A stretch of DNA of 6,670 bases from Alphaproteobacteria bacterium (lineage in GTDB: Bacteria; Pseudomonadota; Alphaproteobacteria; Micavibrionales; UBA1664). Of the stretch, positions 6,011 to 6,670 are shown in pieces; positions within the stretch are counted from its first letter, which is position 1; the number at the start of each line of letters is the position of its first letter. The DNA lies in assembly GCA_018969935.1 (NCBI GenBank), contig JAGWXJ010000101.1, forward strand, positions 1 to 6,670, read 5' to 3'. The notes under the pieces are model-generated. The model had not been told where the DNA came from. It ran no database searches and was given only the letters and a program-made list of their open reading frames with translations. A program made the position numbers and the translations under genes.

Positions 6011-6670
6011 TTATTGGGCTTTTTGTTCGCCCGGCATGGTGGCGCCGCCAATCGGGGGCTCGCCTGCAGCGGGTTGCGTTTCAGGCAACGTTTGCGGCAT
6101 GGCAGGTGCGCCTTCGGGGTCGCCAAAGGCGGGTTGGGCTGCATCCTTTACAGGCTCGCCCGATGCATCGGTCGGCGTTTCGCACGCCTCGATGAGGGCC
6201 GTATCGGGCACATCGGCGCCTTCCTCGGTGTTCTCGGCGGCTTTGCGTACAGCCTCGCAATCGATGTTGGAAAGGTCAGGCGCGGCACCTTCACCGGCGG
6301 CAGGCGCAATGTTAGCAATAGCGGCGGCGGAAGGTTGCGCGGCAGGGTCGTTGAAAGCGGCCACGGAGGTGTTGTTGTCAAACGCGCTTGCACGTTCACG
6401 GCCATTGGATGGCATGGGTGCCGCGTTGGATTGCGGGCCGGTGTATTGCGGCGGTACTTGCAGCGTGTCTTCGTCAAAACCGGCAGCAGGTTCGATTTCC
6501 TGAACGCCCGCAGCGCCCGGAGGGGGCGGGACCTGCATGTTTTCATCAACGGCAGCCGTATCGCTTTCAACCGCCTGCGGGGCCGCAGCCTCGGGCTTGG
6601 CGGGGCCAAACCAGTCCTTGATGGCGCCAATCGCGCTCGAAAAACCGGTGGTTTGCTGGGCGCCAACCTG
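6011..6670 (-). CDS. Pro/Ala-rich hypothetical protein, 5' end outside window
   Basis: I do not recognise this protein. The frame is open without a stop from the TAA at 6011 to the window edge, giving the last 219 residues of a longer product; the ATG at 6538 is internal. The visible part is rich in Ala, Pro, Gly, Asp and Glu, with few hydrophobic stretches, and is probably disordered and acidic. A more ordered patch comes first (about 9-21, GFSSAIGAIKDWF), then a Pro-rich linker. Near 133-165 lies a short helix-like, charged segment with the only two cysteines (138 and 163), which could form a disulfide if the protein is exported. The tail is Pro/Gly-rich. No catalytic motif is visible, and localisation depends on the missing N-terminus. 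A minus-strand terminator 25 nt after the stop supports the strand choice. Confidence 0.68.
   Translation of the reverse strand, partial: QVGAQQTTGFSSAIGAIKDWFGPAKPEAAAPQAVESDTAAVDENMQVPPPPGAAGVQEIEPAAGFDEDTLQVPPQYTGPQSNAAPMPSNGRERASAFDNNTSVAAFNDPAAQPSAAAIANIAPAAGEGAAPDLSNIDCEAVRKAAENTEEGADVPDTALIEACETPTDASGEPVKDAAQPAFGDPEGAPAMPQTLPETQPAAGEPPIGGATMPGEQKAQ

Noticed and set aside
6036..6503. 155-codon plus-strand frame opposite the Pro/Ala-rich gene
   Set aside because: The minus frame is longer, stays open to the window edge and is followed by a minus-strand terminator; the plus frame has no supporting start signal or family motif.

Overview
The window looks like a chromosomal housekeeping segment from an alphaproteobacterium. 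This rests on three things: the N-terminal form of MutS (TPMMAQY then FYRMGDFFELFF), the similarity style of PurU and CoaB/CoaC, and a fairly GC-rich, GC3-biased composition. I cannot name the genus. I see no insertion sequence, phage gene, tRNA, rRNA or CRISPR array.

Layout. On the + strand, a LysE/RhtB-family membrane exporter (22-672) overlaps purU, formyltetrahydrofolate deformylase (669-1505), by an ATGA stop/start junction. The two therefore form a translationally coupled pair. PurU converges with mutS on the - strand (4173 down to 1495), and their 3' ends overlap by 11 bp. Upstream of mutS on the same strand is a small 65-codon Pro/Ala-rich hypothetical gene (4460 down to 4263) with a clear purine-rich ribosome binding site. 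A weak hairpin lies between it and mutS.

The interval 4461-4730 holds no convincing gene. It contains a strong intrinsic terminator (4609-4633, - strand) and an AT-rich stretch with an imperfect hairpin. Next come the two coenzyme A biosynthesis activities on the - strand: coaC (5928 to 5386) and coaB (5402 to 4731). These are separate, overlapping reading frames, not the single fused Dfp/CoaBC polypeptide usual in proteobacteria. A second intrinsic terminator (5962-5985, - strand) closes a long Pro/Ala-rich, probably disordered protein whose 5' end runs off the right edge (6011 to beyond 6670).

How the genes relate. PurU hydrolyses 10-formyl-THF to formate and THF, balancing one-carbon and purine metabolism. 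MutS starts mismatch repair. CoaC and CoaB carry out two consecutive CoA pathway steps and are coupled by a 17-bp overlap with a GGAGG site set 6 nt before a GTG start. Nothing here amounts to a new multi-gene system. The points most worth checking are the split coaB/coaC arrangement, a possible leaderless promoter placed between the terminator and coaC, and the two unrecognised Pro/Ala-rich genes.
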